DNA of 64,000 nucleotides from an uncultured Porphyromonadaceae bacterium (GTDB lineage: Bacteria > Bacteroidota > Bacteroidia > Bacteroidales > Muribaculaceae). The DNA lies in NCBI GenBank assembly GCA_947175545.1, contig CAMWNI010000013.1:1-64000 (forward strand). Direction: 5' to 3'. Each line of letters opens with the position of its first letter. Positions within the stretch are counted from its first letter, which is position 1. Below are positions 34,271-44,572 of the stretch, piece after piece. Both the position numbers and the translations under genes were made by a program. The notes under the pieces were generated by a model, which searched no databases, had not been told where the DNA came from, and was given only the letters and a program-made list of their open reading frames with translations.

Positions 34271-35752
34271 TTAATAGTTGCGGGCAAAAATCACGCGGCG
34301 GTGCGAGGGTTTGCCGGTCAGCATGTCAACGCCCTCTTCCTCCGGAGCGTCCAGGGGGATGCAGCGGATAGTGGCCTTGGTCTCCGCCTTGATACGCTCT
34401 TCGGTTTCAGGAGTTCCGTCCCAGTGGGCAAGAATGAAACCACCTTTTTCAATGGCTTCCTTGAATTCCTCCCAGGTGTCAACCTTGACGGTCATTTCCT
34501 CGCGCTTTTTAAGCGCCTTGCGATAGATATTGTCCTGAATTTCCTCGAGGAGCTGCGGAATACGCTCAACAATGGTGTCGAGTTTGTCAATTTCCTTTGC
34601 GAGGGTGTCACGACGCATAACTTCAACAGTGCCGTTCTCCAGGTCACGCGCACCGATTGCAAGTCGCACAGGCACACCTTTCAACTCATAATCGGCAAAC
34701 TTGAAGCCGGGGCGACGGTTATCGGCGTCGTCATACTTGACGCTGATTCCCTTGGCGCGCAAAGCGTCGACAATCGGCATCACCTTTTCGCTGACGGCAG
34801 CGCGCTGCTCGTCATTCTTGTAGATAGGCACGATGACGACCTGAATCGGTGCGAGATGCGGAGGAAGCACCAGGCCGTTGTCGTCGCTGTGAGTCATAAT
34901 GAGCGCACCCATCAGGCGGGTTGATACGCCCCATGAGGTTGCCCAGACATATTCGGGCTTGTTTTCTTTGTTGACGAATGTCACATCGAACGCCTTAGCG
35001 AAGTTCTGGCCGAGGAAGTGGCTGGTTCCGCTCTGAAGGGCCTTGCCGTCCTGCATCATTGCCTCGATTGTGTAGGTTTCAATGGCTCCGGCAAAACGTT
35101 CGTTGGCCGACTTCACGCCTTTGACAACGGGTACGGCCATATACTTTTCGGCAAATTCGCCATATACGTTCAACATGCGGATTGCCTCTTCCTGAGCTTC
35201 CTCCGATGTCGCATGGGCAGTGTGGCCTTCCTGCCACAGGAATTCAGCCGTGCGCAGGAACATGCGCGTACGCATTTCCCAACGCATCACGTTGGCCCAT
35301 TGATTGACAAGGATAGGCAGGTCGCGATATGAGTTAATCCAGTTCTTATATGTGTTCCAGATGATGGTTTCCGAAGTCGGACGGATAATCAGTTCCTCTT
35401 CAAGACGGGCATCGGGGTCAACAACAACGCCGGCACCGTTCGGATCGTTCATCAGACGATGGTGAGTGACAACCGCACATTCCTTGGCGAAACCTTCAAC
35501 GTGTTCCGCCTCACGGCTGAGGAATGACTTTGGAATCAGCAACGGGAAATAGGCGTTCTGATGTCCGGTTTCCTTAAACATCTTGTCAAGCTGCTGCTGC
35601 ATCTTTTCCCAGATTGCGTATCCGTAAGGTTTGATAACCATGCAGCCGCGTACTGCGCTCTGTTCCGCCAGGTCAGCCTTGACGACCAGATCGTTATACC
35701 ACTGCGAGTAATTCTCGCTGCGTTTTGTAAGGTGTTGGAGTTCTACTGCCAT
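34271..35752 (-). CDS. proS: Prolyl-tRNA synthetase, archaeal/eukaryote-like short form
   Basis: 493 residues. The short class II ProRS (no insertion domain) is normal in Bacteroidetes. [45 protein letters not shown] and the anticodon-binding region [13 protein letters not shown] are visible. It charges tRNA-Pro. Confidence 0.95.
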   Translation of the reverse strand: MAVELQHLTKRSENYSQWYNDLVVKADLAEQSAVRGCMVIKPYGYAIWEKMQQQLDKMFKETGHQNAYFPLLIPKSFLSREAEHVEGFAKECAVVTHHRLMNDPNGAGVVVDPDARLEEELIIRPTSETIIWNTYKNWINSYRDLPILVNQWANVMRWEMRTRMFLRTAEFLWQEGHTAHATSEEAQEEAIRMLNVYGEFAEKYMAVPVVKGVKSANERFAGAIETYTIEAMMQDGKALQSGTSHFLGQNFAKAFDVTFVNKENKPEYVWATSWGVSTRLMGALIMTHSDDNGLVLPPHLAPIQVVIVPIYKNDEQRAAVSEKVMPIVDALRAKGISVKYDDADNRRPGFKFADYELKGVPVRLAIGARDLENGTVEVMRRDTLAKEIDKLDTIVERIPQLLEEIQDNIYRKALKKREEMTVKVDTWEEFKEAIEKGGFILAHWDGTPETEERIKAETKATIRCIPLDAPEEEGVDMLTGKPSHRRVIFARNY

Positions 35753-35815
35753 AATAGTGTTTCTATTTTATTTATGAGCGCAAAGTTACGAATTTTTCCG
35801 CGTACTTGCAAAACC

Positions 35816-38701
35816 TCATTGCTCACCGAAATCATCGGCCGGAGCGTCAGTGTCCGAGACATCCGTTCCGGAGGCGGCGTCTTCGTCAGGCAGCGCACCG
35901 ATGACCGCCTCTTCAGTCGCGTCGACTGACGCGTTGGCCGCAGCACGGAAGTACTGTTCAAAACTGCCTCCGGAGCCAATCAGCTGGTCGAAATTATGGG
36001 CGCTTATTATAATAGGCGTCACATCCTCCGGCAGCGTCATTATTTCCGACCGGCCGAGCAAGGTCCGGTAGTGTTCAACGTCGCGGACTCCGTCAAAGGT
36101 CTTTATCAGCAGCATGCCGAGTTCACCGAACGTCAGTTGCTCGAGGTCATAGTCCCGAACGACAAACGAGTTGAAGTTATGGCGCGCCACGTTGTAGAGC
36201 AACTCGTTGGCATTTACCTTATCCGTTGGGTAGACAAGCACCAGATATTGCGGATCCGAGTCGTCGAACACAAATTCGGCTTCTGCGGTTTCGGTCTCGC
36301 CCTCCTCGCCGTCGGCTCTGAGCGCCCCAAGGCGGATGTCCCAGAGCATTGACCGGTTATTGACCGCCCCTTCGTGGAGCTTCCGGCCTTGCGCCATTCC
36401 CTTGAGGAATGATGACGCCATCGGAGTCAGGTCCGTGTCCGGGTAACGCTCAAGGAGTTCTCGCAGGGTCGAATTGAATTCGTCAGGTTTCGACTCGGTT
36501 ACGTAGGCGAGCGCATGCAGGAACATGAATTTCGGCATTGCGTCGCTGACCGGATACTTTTTCATCATTTCCTGATAGGCCTGATGGACAACTTCGTTAT
36601 TATTCGAAAGATAGGCTTCATAGGCGCGCTCATACATTGTTCTTTGGGCGGCAGGCATTTCGCGCAGGCGCCGGATATAGTCCGGATCAAGCAGCGCAAT
36701 GCCATATTTACTATCAGGGAAGTCACTGATAATCAACTGGCGCCAATGTTCTGCCTCAGCCGTTTGTCCGAGGCGCATCAGCATTATATAAAGGTTATAA
36801 TAGACGTCGAGGCGGTAAATATTGTCCGGATAATCCTCGAGCAGACGGTTCCACTCCTTTCGCGCGGCGCCGAAATCCTCAAGTTTGTCCTTAAGAATGG
36901 ACCCCAGTGTGTACAGACTCTCCTGAATGACCTCATGGGCAGTCTGCTTGTCCTCGTCGGTTTTCGGAATCTGGGCAAGATAGTATTCCGGATAGTGAGG
37001 GTCAGCAGCGCGCTCGGCGGCCTCCTTGTCGACAAAATCCTGCGTGTTGTCAGAGTCGCCGGTCTGTTCGCCTCCTTCTGTCTCGTCAGCCGACCCGTCA
37101 GCCCCGGCAGCATCGAAATCATTGAACGAGAATGACGATTTGTTGCGACGGCGCCAGTCATCTTCGAGTTTGCGCGAACCCCATCGGCGCTGGAACTCCG
37201 TTCGTCCGGATGCAACGGTCGCCGTGTTGTAGAAGTACCATGAATCGTCAGTTGACCCCATCTGGAACTGGGTCGGAGCATTGGCGCCGCCATTCACCTT
37301 GTTGGCACTGCTGGCCGCGTCATGTTCGGCACGCAGCATTTCCTCGGCCATCTCTTCCTCCTGTTTTTTCAGTTCATCAATAATTTTATTGATTATTCTG
37401 AGTTGTTCCTCTTCCGGCTTTTCACTTAAGCGAAGCAACGAGTCCTGAAGGGTTACGTTATGAGAGTAAATGGCCATTTCGTCAAGAACGTCGGAGCGGC
37501 GCTTCAGCAGCGCATAGTCCGGATAACTCTCCGGAAGTTGGGGAACGGCCTTGCTCAACGGAGGCTGTGCAAGGTCATATTTTCCCTGGGCATAATAGAT
37601 CTGACCGAGGGTAGCATCGTTGATTGCGCGCTCAATGCCGTTGCGTTCCGACTTTTCCGAAGCGAGGATATAGTTCTCTATGGCGCGGACAGTGTCGCCC
37701 CGACTCAGGTAGAGGTTGCCGATCGCATAGTAAATCTGGTCAAGATATTTCTTGTTGCGTTCAAATCCGGCCATGCGTTTCAGCGACTTGACTTCCGGTT
37801 CGATATCCTTGCCGGAATAGACTTCGCTTTGCGCAATGCGGGCATTGAGTTGCGTGCGATAAGTCGTTCCGCCGCCTCCGGCCGCCGCCTTGAACGCTTT
37901 ATATGCCTCCTCGCGCCGGCCTTCACGGGACAGACACTGTCCAAGGAGGTAACGCAAGCGGGTTTTCTGGGCCCCCTTGGCTGAATCAATGGCCCGCTGA
38001 AGGGCGGGAGTAGCGGCAGCATAGTCTTTGCGACGCACTGCAATGTCCGCTTCGACAAAGTCATAGAGATTCCGGAGGGTCGGTGAGGTCAGCCGATCCG
38101 GCTTAATGCGTTTCAATATGGCCTCGGCTTCGTTTATCCAGTCGAACGCGACATAGCTGCGCGCCTGCCAGAGCTGAGCCTCCGTGACGGTCTGCGGAAG
38201 CCATGAAAAATGGCGTGAGATATAGTAGAACGTAGCTGCTGCGCCTGAGAAGTCGCCGTTAAGATACTGAGACCGTCCCATCATCATCCATGCGTTATGG
38301 AGAAACGGGTTGAATTCTTCGCGTTTGAGCCATTTTTTGTACTCCTCGGTTGCTTTTCCGCTCTTTCGCTTAGGTCTTTTTTTGATTGAACGGAGCTGAA
38401 TCGCCTTCTGGGCCTTCTCGATTGAGCGCGTAAAGTCGCCCGACGGCTGCGGGGCCTTCGGGTTGCTCTTGGCCTCGGCCGGATGAGGGTAAAGCAGGGT
38501 CGTGTAATCGTCGTCATAGCCTTTCTCCATCTCTTTCAGCGTCTCCTTAAAATGCTCGTCGCCATTGAAATAGATGTTATACCGGGTAATGAACGCCTGA
38601 TATTTACGCGTAGCCGCCGTGTTCTTCCTGGCGGAACACGACCCTAACAGACCGACCAGCAGAATCGGCACTAAAAAGCGTAAAATCTTATGCATAATCA
38701 A
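35816..38701 (-). CDS. PorW/SprE-like TPR lipoprotein
   Basis: 961 residues. The lipoprotein signal LVGLLGSC (Cys about 22) is followed by SARKNTAATRKYQAFITRYNIYFNGDEHFKETLKEM, the N-terminal block characteristic of SprE/PorW. TPR-like helical pairs fill most of the protein, with an acidic insert near 545-585. PorW links the type IX secretion motor to the outer-membrane export channel in Porphyromonas and Flavobacterium. Homologues also occur in Bacteroidales whose T9SS status is unclear. The nearby secreted proteins with DLQGR tails support a matching export route. Confidence 0.65.
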   Translation of the reverse strand: MIMHKILRFLVPILLVGLLGSCSARKNTAATRKYQAFITRYNIYFNGDEHFKETLKEMEKGYDDDYTTLLYPHPAEAKSNPKAPQPSGDFTRSIEKAQKAIQLRSIKKRPKRKSGKATEEYKKWLKREEFNPFLHNAWMMMGRSQYLNGDFSGAAATFYYISRHFSWLPQTVTEAQLWQARSYVAFDWINEAEAILKRIKPDRLTSPTLRNLYDFVEADIAVRRKDYAAATPALQRAIDSAKGAQKTRLRYLLGQCLSREGRREEAYKAFKAAAGGGGTTYRTQLNARIAQSEVYSGKDIEPEVKSLKRMAGFERNKKYLDQIYYAIGNLYLSRGDTVRAIENYILASEKSERNGIERAINDATLGQIYYAQGKYDLAQPPLSKAVPQLPESYPDYALLKRRSDVLDEMAIYSHNVTLQDSLLRLSEKPEEEQLRIINKIIDELKKQEEEMAEEMLRAEHDAASSANKVNGGANAPTQFQMGSTDDSWYFYNTATVASGRTEFQRRWGSRKLEDDWRRRNKSSFSFNDFDAAGADGSADETEGGEQTGDSDNTQDFVDKEAAERAADPHYPEYYLAQIPKTDEDKQTAHEVIQESLYTLGSILKDKLEDFGAARKEWNRLLEDYPDNIYRLDVYYNLYIMLMRLGQTAEAEHWRQLIISDFPDSKYGIALLDPDYIRRLREMPAAQRTMYERAYEAYLSNNNEVVHQAYQEMMKKYPVSDAMPKFMFLHALAYVTESKPDEFNSTLRELLERYPDTDLTPMASSFLKGMAQGRKLHEGAVNNRSMLWDIRLGALRADGEEGETETAEAEFVFDDSDPQYLVLVYPTDKVNANELLYNVARHNFNSFVVRDYDLEQLTFGELGMLLIKTFDGVRDVEHYRTLLGRSEIMTLPEDVTPIIISAHNFDQLIGSGGSFEQYFRAAANASVDATEEAVIGALPDEDAASGTDVSDTDAPADDFGEQ

Positions 38702-38751
38702 TTGAAAAACGCACCATGAGTCGCATTTATTGTAAAATCATAATTTTTTCG

Positions 38752-38759
38752 TAACTTTG
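38752..38759 (+). promoter_or_regulatory. -7 promoter element, near-leaderless 5'-nucleotidase mRNA
   Basis: TAACTTTG, 6 nt before ATG 38766. A TTG-started extension to 38757 is excluded because it lies inside this element. Confidence 0.65.
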
Positions 38760-38765
38760 CGCGAT

Positions 38766-40196
38766 ATGAAACTGACCGGAATTTTCAGCCTTGCCGTCCT
38801 GGCGGCCCTGACAGCCTGTTCTTCTTCGACCCCCGGGCCGGAGGAGTTAGTCATTATACACACGAATGACACTCACAGTATGATTGATCCCGAAGCGGCC
38901 ACCGACCTTGGCGGAGTTGCACGCCGCAAGGTTTTGATTGACAGCATTCGAGCCGAACACCCCGAAGCCATACTCATTGACGCGGGAGACATTGTGCAAG
39001 GCACGCTCTATTTCCACCTATACAAGGGCGAAGTCGAGCAGAAAATGCTCAATGAACTCGGCTATGACATCCAGATTCTCGGCAATCATGAATTTGACAA
39101 CGGTGTCGAAGGCCTGAAAAACATGCTTTCCGGAGCAAAAACTCACTTGCTCGCCTCAAATTATGAGTTTTCCGACTCACTGCTGAACTCTCTGTTCACG
39201 CCTTATTATATTAAGGAAACCGGAGGAAAGAAAATTGGCTTCCTCGCCGTTAACCTCAATCCGCAAGGAATGGTGGCCGAAGGAAACTATGACGGGGTGT
39301 CGTTCCTGCCCTGGCTCGAATCGGCCCAGAAAACGATTGACCACCTCCGCAATGAAGAGAAAGTCGACTATGTAGTGGCAGTCACTCATATCGGCTACAC
39401 CGGATCGGACGAGAACCCAGACCTGTTCGGTGACCGTCAGCTGGCCGAGCAGACCTCAGGCATCAATCTGATTATCGGAGGTCACAGCCATACGCTCCTT
39501 GACCCCGCCGAGCGGGTTATGGATGCCAAGGGCAATCCCGTGATCATAACCCAGGCCGGTAAATTCGGCCGCTATCTCGGCGAGGCAAAAATCAATCTTA
39601 AGACAGGCGACGTCAGCGACAAGCTGATTCCGGTTGACTCACGTCTGGACTCGCGACGCGACGGCGAACTGATGAAGAAACTTGAGCCGTACAGGGCTGG
39701 AATCGACTCGCTCTATGCCCGCGAGATTGCTCGCGTTGAAACATCCGGCCCGATCGGAAGCTCCTCGCCCGAACTGCAAAAGTTTGCCGGCAACTTTGTC
39801 CGTGACCGTGGCTCGCGCCTGATTGGCGGCGTGCAGGGTGCAATCTCCAACAAGGGAGGCCTGCGCGTAATCTGGGCGCCCGGCCCGCTGACCGAAGGTC
39901 AGGCCATTGACATGATGCCGTTCAATAATCGCATCGTTGTCATTGACATTGCCGGCTCCGACCTCATTGAGGCCTTCGGCATAATGGACGCGCGCGGCGG
40001 CGACATCGCCTCGGGCATCACGTCGGCCTCACAAGTCGACCCAAACAAGACCTACCGCATCGCGACCATCGACTATCTGGCAAACGGCGGAGACTACATG
40101 ACGCCGCTGACCCGCGGCAAGGTCGTTGCCGTTTCTCCGAAAATCGCTTATGACGACCTCCTCGACTATTTAAAAGAAAATCCAATTATCAAGTAA
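38766..40196 (+). CDS. UshA-like 5'-nucleotidase/metallophosphatase lipoprotein
   Basis: 476 residues. The lipobox LTAC places the lipidated cysteine at 18. Metal-binding motifs of the calcineurin-like core: IHTNDTHSM, DAGDIVQG, GNHEFDNG and GGHSHT. The C-terminal 5'-nucleotidase domain (about 300-470) carries GGLR and the MPFNNRIVVIDI region. It hydrolyses nucleotides or related phosphoesters at the cell surface or periplasm. It starts the plus-strand run that continues into panB (4 bp). Confidence 0.9.
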   Translation: MKLTGIFSLAVLAALTACSSSTPGPEELVIIHTNDTHSMIDPEAATDLGGVARRKVLIDSIRAEHPEAILIDAGDIVQGTLYFHLYKGEVEQKMLNELGYDIQILGNHEFDNGVEGLKNMLSGAKTHLLASNYEFSDSLLNSLFTPYYIKETGGKKIGFLAVNLNPQGMVAEGNYDGVSFLPWLESAQKTIDHLRNEEKVDYVVAVTHIGYTGSDENPDLFGDRQLAEQTSGINLIIGGHSHTLLDPAERVMDAKGNPVIITQAGKFGRYLGEAKINLKTGDVSDKLIPVDSRLDSRRDGELMKKLEPYRAGIDSLYAREIARVETSGPIGSSSPELQKFAGNFVRDRGSRLIGGVQGAISNKGGLRVIWAPGPLTEGQAIDMMPFNNRIVVIDIAGSDLIEAFGIMDARGGDIASGITSASQVDPNKTYRIATIDYLANGGDYMTPLTRGKVVAVSPKIAYDDLLDYLKENPIIK

Positions 40197-40200
40197 AAGA

Positions 40201-41022
40201 ATGTCTACAAACACTATTGACGACAAGCGCAAGGTCACAACCATCCGCCTGGCGCAGATGAAGGCAAACGGCGAGAAAATCGCAATGCTGACTGCCTACG
40301 ACTATTCTATGGCCAAACTGATCGACGAGGCCGGGATGGACGTCATTCTTGTCGGCGACTCCGCCGCAAACGTGATGGCAGGCTATTCAAGCACCCTGCC
40401 GATGACACTCGACGCTATGATTTATCATGCCTCATGCGTTGTCCGCGCCGTTAAGCGCAGTCTGGTTGTCTGCGACCTGCCTTTCGGAACGTACCAGTGT
40501 GATTCTCAGCGCGCTCTTGACAGCGCAATCCGCGTTCTGAAGGAAAGCGGAGCCGAAGCCGTCAAACTTGAAGGCGGAGAAGAGATTATTGACAGCATCA
40601 AGCGCATTGTCAACGCCGGCATCCCCGTTATGGGCCACCTCGGGCTGACTCCCCAGTCAATCAATCAATTCGGAACCTATAACGTCCGCGCGAAGTCTGA
40701 GGCCGAGGCCGCAAAACTTAAGGCCGATGCACTCATGCTTCAGGAAGCGGGCTGCTTCGCCATAGTTCTTGAAAAGATTCCCGCATCACTGGCAACCGAG
40801 GTTTCACAGATGCTTACCATTCCGACCATAGGCATCGGCGCCGGCTCAGGAACAGACGGCCAGGTCCTTGTCATGCAGGACATGCTCGGAATCAACCAGG
40901 GGTTCTCGCCCAAATTCCTCCGCCGCTATGCTGAAACCGGCGAAATCATCAAGGATGCCGTCGGAAACTACATTTCCGACGTCAAATCCGTCTCTTTCCC
41001 CAACGAATCTGAACAATATTAA
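40201..41022 (+). CDS. panB: 3-methyl-2-oxobutanoate hydroxymethyltransferase
   Basis: 273 residues. First step of pantothenate synthesis: adds a hydroxymethyl group to 2-oxoisovalerate. It has LTAYDYSMAKLIDEAGMDVILVGDSAANVMAGY, then LEGGEEIIDSIK, GHLGLTPQSINQFG and IGIGAGSGTDGQVLVMQDMLG, all conserved blocks. Normal length. Confidence 0.95.
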   Translation: MSTNTIDDKRKVTTIRLAQMKANGEKIAMLTAYDYSMAKLIDEAGMDVILVGDSAANVMAGYSSTLPMTLDAMIYHASCVVRAVKRSLVVCDLPFGTYQCDSQRALDSAIRVLKESGAEAVKLEGGEEIIDSIKRIVNAGIPVMGHLGLTPQSINQFGTYNVRAKSEAEAAKLKADALMLQEAGCFAIVLEKIPASLATEVSQMLTIPTIGIGAGSGTDGQVLVMQDMLGINQGFSPKFLRRYAETGEIIKDAVGNYISDVKSVSFPNESEQY

Positions 41023-41041
41023 CAAGAAAAATCCCCCCGAA

Positions 41042-42268
41042 ATGGCAAAAGTAGTAATCATCGGCTGTGGAGGTGTCGGCACTGTGGCTGCCCATAAGTG
41101 CGCTCAACACCCCGAAGTCTTCGGCCCGGAAATCTGTATCGCATCGCGTACCCAAAGCAAATGTGACGCCGTTGCCGACGCAATTCGCCGTTCTGTTCCC
41201 CAGGCTCCGAAAATCGTAACTGACCGCGTTGACGCCGACTCGGTCGAGGAACTCGTCGCTCTTCTCAACCGCCACAAGCCTGAACTTGTGATTAACCTCG
41301 CTCTCCCTTACCAGGACCTCACGATTATGGAGGCATGCCTGCAGTGCGGTGTGAATTATCTTGACACGGCCAACTATGAACCCAAGGATGTTGCTCATTT
41401 TGAGTACTCCTGGCAGTGGGCCTACCGTGAACGCTTCGAAAAGGCCGGCCTGACTGCAATTCTCGGATGCGGATTCGACCCGGGAGTCAGCGGAGTCTTC
41501 ACCGCCTACGCCGCCAAGCATCACTTCAGCAAAATGGAGTATCTTGACATCGTTGACTGCAACGCCGGCGACCACGGCAAAGCCTTTGCAACAAACTTCA
41601 ACCCTGAAATCAACATCCGCGAAATTACTCAGAACGGCCGCTACTGGCAGGACGGTCAGTGGGTTACCACCAAACCGCTGGAAATCCACGGCTCGCTGAC
41701 ATATCCCCGCATCGGCGCGCGCGATTCTTATCTTCTCTATCACGAAGAACTCGAAAGCCTCGTGCAGAACTTCCCGACCATCAAGCGCGCACGCTTCTGG
41801 ATGACCTTCGGACAGGAATATCTCACTCATCTGCGCGTAATTCAGAACATAGGCATGGCCCGCATTGACGAAGTTGACTATAATGGCACGAAAATCGTTC
41901 CCTTGCAGTTCCTCAAGGCCGTTCTGCCCAATCCGCAGGACCTCGGCGAGAACTATCACGGCGAAACCTCAATCGGCTGTCGGATTTCCGGCCTTGACAA
42001 GGACGGAAAACCCCTGACCTACTACATCTTCAACAACTGTAGCCATGAAGCCGCCTATCGCGAAACCGGCATGCAAGCCGTCAGCTACACGACCGGCGTT
42101 CCCGCCATGGTCGGAGCAATGATGTTCCTGACCGGCAAGTGGAATCTCAAGGGCGTGCGCAATGTCGAGGAGTTCGATCCGGATCCCTTCCTCGAGCAGC
42201 TTGCTATTAATGGCCTGCCCTGGGAGGAAGTCATCAACGGTGATCTTGAAGTCGACAAGATCGGTTAA
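41042..42268 (+). CDS. Saccharopine-dehydrogenase-family enzyme, probable carboxynorspermidine synthase
   Basis: 408 residues from ATG 41042, after a run of six C residues. The Rossmann motif VVIIGCGGVGTVAAHKCAQHPEVFGPEICIASRTQSKC, with LDTANYEP and GFDPGVSGVFTAYA, matches carboxynorspermidine/carboxyspermidine dehydrogenases of Bacteroidetes. These reduce the imine of aspartate semialdehyde and a diamine in the polyamine pathway. Saccharopine dehydrogenase proper is the alternative but fits the length and motifs less well. Confidence 0.85.
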   Translation: MAKVVIIGCGGVGTVAAHKCAQHPEVFGPEICIASRTQSKCDAVADAIRRSVPQAPKIVTDRVDADSVEELVALLNRHKPELVINLALPYQDLTIMEACLQCGVNYLDTANYEPKDVAHFEYSWQWAYRERFEKAGLTAILGCGFDPGVSGVFTAYAAKHHFSKMEYLDIVDCNAGDHGKAFATNFNPEINIREITQNGRYWQDGQWVTTKPLEIHGSLTYPRIGARDSYLLYHEELESLVQNFPTIKRARFWMTFGQEYLTHLRVIQNIGMARIDEVDYNGTKIVPLQFLKAVLPNPQDLGENYHGETSIGCRISGLDKDGKPLTYYIFNNCSHEAAYRETGMQAVSYTTGVPAMVGAMMFLTGKWNLKGVRNVEEFDPDPFLEQLAINGLPWEEVINGDLEVDKIG

Positions 42269-42355
42269 AACTTTGTCCGTTTGAGAGCATTATAATCGCA
42301 ACGAACCTTAAACAAAACTCATAATTCCTCATTTCCCTAAAAAACACTCCCCCCC

Positions 42356-43357
42356 ATGAACAAACCTTACGTTCTCGGAATCGACATCGGCGGAACCAAC
42401 ACCGTCTTCGGACTTGTCGATGCCCGCGGCACCGTTATCGCATCCGGCGCAATCAAAACTGCTCAGCACCCCGAATTCGAAGAATACATCAACGAAATCT
42501 ACACTGAAGCGAGCAAAATGATCAAGGCGGCCAACGCCGAAGATAAAGTCGGCGGAATTGGCGTCGGCGCTCCAAACGCCAATTTCTACACCGGCACCAT
42601 TGACAATGCCGCCAACCTCATATGGCATGGCTCGCTGCCCCTGGCCGAAAGCCTCCGCTGCAAATTCGGCATTCCCGTTGCCGTTACCAACGACGCCAAT
42701 GCCGCCGCCATCGGTGAAATGACTTACGGCGCAGCTCGCGGCATGAAGGACTTTATCATGATTACCCTCGGAACCGGTGTCGGCTCAGGCATCGTTGCCA
42801 ACGGACAGATGATTTATGGTGCCGACGGCCTTGCGGGCGAACTCGGCCACGTAATCTCCCGCCGCGGCGGCCGTCCCTGCGGCTGCGGCCGTAACGGCTG
42901 TCTCGAAACCTACTGCTCCGCAACCGGCGTTGTCCGCTCGGCTCTGGAATTCCTTGACGCGTCTCCGGCCGTACCTTCCCTGCTCCGCAACATCCCCTCA
43001 GGTGATTTGACCTCCAAGGATGTCTACGACGCAGCCGTTGCCGGCGACCCCATCGCCCTGAGCGTATTTGAATTCACCGGACGCGTTCTCGGCGAAGCGC
43101 TTGCCGACTTCGCCACCTTCTCGTCGCCTGAAGCCTTCATTATCTTCGGCGGACTTGCCAAGGCCGGCGAACTCCTCTTTAAACCGATGCGCGAAGCCTA
43201 TTGTGCAAACTGCCTCAAATTCCAGCGTGACATCAAGATTATCCCTTCGGAACTAAAAGAGGCCGATGCTGCCGTTCTCGGCGCCTCAGCCCTCGGATGG
43301 GAAGCTCAGCGTCTGCAGAACGAGGCTGACAAAAACGCCGGTATAGCCCTCGTCTGA
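42356..43357 (+). CDS. ROK-family sugar kinase, probably glucokinase
   Basis: 333 residues. ATP-binding motif [39 protein letters not shown] and the ROK zinc motif CGCGRNGC are all present. It phosphorylates glucose or a related sugar. A C7 tract lies immediately before the ATG in place of a Shine-Dalgarno sequence. The TGA stop overlaps the ruvB ATG by 1 nt. Confidence 0.92.
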   Translation: MNKPYVLGIDIGGTNTVFGLVDARGTVIASGAIKTAQHPEFEEYINEIYTEASKMIKAANAEDKVGGIGVGAPNANFYTGTIDNAANLIWHGSLPLAESLRCKFGIPVAVTNDANAAAIGEMTYGAARGMKDFIMITLGTGVGSGIVANGQMIYGADGLAGELGHVISRRGGRPCGCGRNGCLETYCSATGVVRSALEFLDASPAVPSLLRNIPSGDLTSKDVYDAAVAGDPIALSVFEFTGRVLGEALADFATFSSPEAFIIFGGLAKAGELLFKPMREAYCANCLKFQRDIKIIPSELKEADAAVLGASALGWEAQRLQNEADKNAGIALV

Positions 43358-44433
43358 TGGCAAAGAGAAGATCCGATAACTTAGATCCATCCATGGAGCC
43401 TGACGACCTCGACATCCGTTCCGAGGCCGTCAGGCGTCCTCGTTCCGACTCGGACCGCGTTGTTGAAAAAGCTCTGCGTCCAACCGGATTCGACTCTTTC
43501 AACGGCCAGGAGCGCATTGTTGAAAACCTGAAAGTTTTCGTCGCGGCCGCGCGCATGCGCCATGAAGCCCTTGACCACACCCTCCTCTACGGACCTCCCG
43601 GACTCGGCAAGACCACCCTCGCCGCAATCATAGCCAACGAACTCGGCGTCGGCTTTAAGGTTACGTCCGGCCCCGTCCTGGACAAGCCCGGCGACCTTGC
43701 CGGCATTCTGACCTCGCTCGAAGAGAACGACGTTCTTTTCATTGACGAAATTCACCGTCTGAGTCCCGTCGTCGAAGAGTATCTCTATTCGGCGATGGAA
43801 GACTACAAAATCGACATCATGATTGACAAGGGGCCGGGCGCCCGCTCCGTGCAGCTGACCCTCAGCCCCTTCACGCTCATCGGGGCAACAACCCGCTCCG
43901 GTTTGCTGACGTCGCCCCTGCGCGCCCGATTCGGCGTACCCTTCCACCTTGAACATTACGACCATCCGACCCTCGAACGCATCATTCTGCGCTCGGCCTC
44001 GCTGCTTGACATACATTGCTCGGCCGAAGCTGCCCACGAGATTGCAATGCGCTCACGCGGCACTCCCCGAATTGCCAACTCGCTGCTGCGCCGCGTCCGC
44101 GACTTTGCCATGGTCAAAGGTTCCGGAGCTGTCGACGCCCCGATTGCCCGCTACGCCCTCGAAGCGCTCAACATTGACCGCTTTGGTCTTGACGAAATCG
44201 ACAATAAGATTCTGCGTACCATCATTGACAAATTCAACGGTGGCCCCGTCGGCGTAACAACCATAGCCACTGCCATCGGCGAAGACCCCGGAACCGTCGA
44301 AGATGTTTTTGAGCCATACCTCATTCAGGAAGGCTTCATCAAGCGCACTCCCCGCGGGCGCGAAGTGACTCTCCTCGCCTACCAGCACCTTGGCAAAACC
44401 CCGCCCCCGTCCCCCGAACCCTCGCTCTTCTAA
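43357..44433 (+). CDS. ruvB: Holliday-junction branch-migration ATPase
   Basis: 358 residues. AAA+ ATPase with Walker [11 protein letters not shown], Walker [11 protein letters not shown], sensor ATTRSG and the C-terminal winged-helix region [15 protein letters not shown]. It drives branch migration with RuvA. It is followed by a strong terminator. Its translation is coupled to the upstream kinase by a TGATG junction. Confidence 0.96.
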   Translation: MAKRRSDNLDPSMEPDDLDIRSEAVRRPRSDSDRVVEKALRPTGFDSFNGQERIVENLKVFVAAARMRHEALDHTLLYGPPGLGKTTLAAIIANELGVGFKVTSGPVLDKPGDLAGILTSLEENDVLFIDEIHRLSPVVEEYLYSAMEDYKIDIMIDKGPGARSVQLTLSPFTLIGATTRSGLLTSPLRARFGVPFHLEHYDHPTLERIILRSASLLDIHCSAEAAHEIAMRSRGTPRIANSLLRRVRDFAMVKGSGAVDAPIARYALEALNIDRFGLDEIDNKILRTIIDKFNGGPVGVTTIATAIGEDPGTVEDVFEPYLIQEGFIKRTPRGREVTLLAYQHLGKTPPPSPEPSLF

Positions 44434-44444
44434 TCCAATAAAAC

Positions 44445-44490
44445 AACAAGCGGAAGGACCGTATCTCCTTTCGCTTGTTTTCTTTTTTTT
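44445..44490 (+). terminator. Intrinsic terminator of the panB-ruvB run
   Basis: A 14-bp stem AACAAGCGGAAGGA with its complement (one G-U type pair), six-base loop, then a run of T residues to 44490. Confidence 0.92.
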
Positions 44491-44572
44491 GCGAATGCAG
44501 GCAAACCGAACAGTGTTGAAAATCGTTATAAAAGGGAAACACGCATTATCCCGCGTTCAGACTCTTTTGTTT

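Noticed and set aside
40982-41959. 325-codon frame opposite the carboxynorspermidine-synthase gene
   Set aside because: The plus-strand Rossmann motif and family blocks are decisive.
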